DNA of 64,000 bases from Paenibacillus azoreducens. Its GTDB lineage: Bacteria; Bacillota; Bacilli; Paenibacillales; Paenibacillaceae. The stretch lies in the NCBI RefSeq assembly GCF_021654775.1, contig NZ_AP025343.1, positions 5,113,501 through 5,177,500 on the forward strand. The letters are read 5' to 3'. The notes under the pieces are model-generated. The model saw only the letters and a list, made by a program, of their open reading frames with translations. It had not been told where the DNA came from and ran no database searches. Of the stretch, positions 62,799-64,000 are shown one piece after another (positions within the stretch are counted from its first letter, which is position 1; each line of letters begins with the position of its first letter). The translations under genes and the position numbers were made by a program.

Positions 62799-64000
62799 CT
62801 ATCTTTTTAGCAATACGTTTTTTTCATATGATTTGACCTCTTTGAACCAGTCAAACCCAACGGGCACGCTGTTGATTTCACAGAAATAATTCCAAACATC
62901 ACTGTAAGGGAAATCTTTCAGCTCTTCGGTAATGACCATTCGCGAAGTAAAGTCGTTTTCCAGTTCCAATTTCTTAAGTTCCGCAGTAGGTTCCAAGAAA
63001 GCTTTAAGAAAAGCTTTTTGTGTGTTGCGCGTGCCAACCACCCATGCCGCCACGCGGTTGATCGTTGCATCAAAGAAGTCAAGCCCGATATGGGTATGCG
63101 GGAGAAGATCATTACGGACCAGTTCGCGCCCGATTTCTACCAGTTCATCATCCATCAACACAACATGGTCGCTATCCCAGCGAACCGGCCGGCTTACATG
63201 CAGCATCATGCCTTTGCCAAACAACGCCAGCGAAGACAGTTTGCCCGATATCATTTCCGTCGGATGGAAGTGTCCGGCATCAAGGCAAATTAATTTGCCC
63301 CGCGTAATGCCGTAACCCATGTAAAATTCATGCGATCCGACCGTATACGCTTCGGCGCCCAAACCGAAAAGCTTGCTTTCGACGGCTTCCCGCGTATATT
63401 TTTCATCCAATTTCTCCGCAAAAATTTCGTCCAAAGCTTCCATCAAGCGTTTGCGCGGCGTGAAACGGTCGATCGGGTTATCTTTCATGCCATCGGGAAC
63501 CCAGAAGTTATTAATGCTTGTTTGGCCGAGCTCCCTCCCGAAATATTCCGCGATTTTGCGGGTGCGTTTGCCGTGTTCTACCCAGAAATCACGGACTTCT
63601 TTGTCGGGAGAAGCCAGGGTGTAATTATCTTTAAACATGGGGTGAGAAAAGAAAGTGGGGTTAAAATCAAGTCCCAGCCCTTGTTCCCTGGCCCATTCAA
63701 CCCATGGAGCAAAATGTTTGGGTTCAATTTCATTTAAATCGACTTTTTCATCCGTATCGACGTAAATCGCATGCAAGTTCAATTTATGTTTGCCAGGGAT
63801 TAAGGAAAAGGCTTTTTCAAGATCGGCGCGCAGTTCTTTGGGCGTACGCGCCGCACCTGGATAATTGCCTGTAGCCATAATGCCGCCGGTCAATTCACCG
63901 TCAGGGTTCATAAACCCTTTTACATCGTCACCTTGCCAGCAGTGTACCGAAATTTTGACTCCCTTTAATTTTTCAAGCGCATGGTCTGTATCCACCCCGA
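62799..64000 (-). CDS. rhaA: L-rhamnose isomerase (5' end beyond window)
   Basis: RhaA converts L-rhamnose to L-rhamnulose. The 400 residues visible start near GVDTDHALEKLKGVK, so about 20 N-terminal residues lie outside the window. HCWQGDDVKGF, LHAIYVDTDEKVD, and LDAGHFHPTEMI with RPVRWDSDH hold the metal-binding histidines and acids. It precedes rhaM and is presumably cotranscribed with it. Confidence 0.95.
   Translation of the reverse strand, partial: GVDTDHALEKLKGVKISVHCWQGDDVKGFMNPDGELTGGIMATGNYPGAARTPKELRADLEKAFSLIPGKHKLNLHAIYVDTDEKVDLNEIEPKHFAPWVEWAREQGLGLDFNPTFFSHPMFKDNYTLASPDKEVRDFWVEHGKRTRKIAEYFGRELGQTSINNFWVPDGMKDNPIDRFTPRKRLMEALDEIFAEKLDEKYTREAVESKLFGLGAEAYTVGSHEFYMGYGITRGKLICLDAGHFHPTEMISGKLSSLALFGKGMMLHVSRPVRWDSDHVVLMDDELVEIGRELVRNDLLPHTHIGLDFFDATINRVAAWVVGTRNTQKAFLKAFLEPTAELKKLELENDFTSRMVITEELKDFPYSDVWNYFCEINSVPVGFDWFKEVKSYEKNVLLKR

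Overview
The window reads as a chromosomal segment of a Paenibacillus-like, endospore-forming Firmicute. This is inferred from gene order and family content, not from a database match. The left 14.5 kb carries the classic Bacillales block, almost all on the minus strand: yceD(DUF177)-rpmF, then fapR-plsX-fabH-fabD-fabG-acpP-fabF-rnc-smc, with tmcAL (ylbM), ylbL, ylbJ, coaD and rsmD to its right. Sporulation-linked genes (ylbJ, a YjcZ-like peptide, a CsfG-like sRNA next to rsmD), strong AGGAGG ribosome sites and moderate GC content fit that assignment. smc is cut by the left edge and rhaA by the right edge.

From 15 to 36 kb the content is accessory: GNAT acetyltransferases, an alpha/beta hydrolase, a FAD oxidoreductase-SGNH esterase pair, a lipoprotein, an SPW membrane protein, a GH25 lysozyme, an IS3 orfA fragment, a TPR membrane protein, a second SGNH esterase, an MFS exporter, and a second FabF-like synthase divergent from an XRE/MltR-type regulator. 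An MhqR-like MarR regulator, rpiA, a HAD phosphatase and an EamA transporter follow. From 36 to 48 kb come the anaerobic ribonucleotide reductase pair nrdD-nrdG under two NrdR boxes, a quinone oxidoreductase, a DinB protein, a sugar nucleotidyltransferase, an ABC-2 exporter divergent from its likely TetR regulator, and a lipoteichoic acid synthase with PhoP-like repeats upstream.

The right 16 kb is metabolic. rhaEW-lutA-lutB-lutC-DeoR regulator would turn L-rhamnulose-1-phosphate into DHAP plus L-lactate and then oxidise lactate to pyruvate. A full urease operon follows (ureABCEFGD plus a NiCoT nickel permease), divergent from a urea transporter, and then rhaM and rhaA of the rhamnose pathway. 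The rhamnose genes therefore flank the urease block.

The intergenic DNA is unusually rich in repeats. At least seven copies of a CCCC(A)CAAAGT...ACTTTGCGGGG palindromic element are present, most of them touching the T-tract of an intrinsic terminator. There is also an array of about 24-bp alternating units (39.55-39.9 kb), a field of inverted TAACGGACAC and CTAACGAAAC modules (41.07-41.5 kb), a 44-bp tandem repeat (41.5-41.7 kb), and other dispersed families, one of which splits ureF from ureG. These repeats, the CsfG candidate, and the fatty-acid-synthase/regulator pair are the parts most worth a second look.
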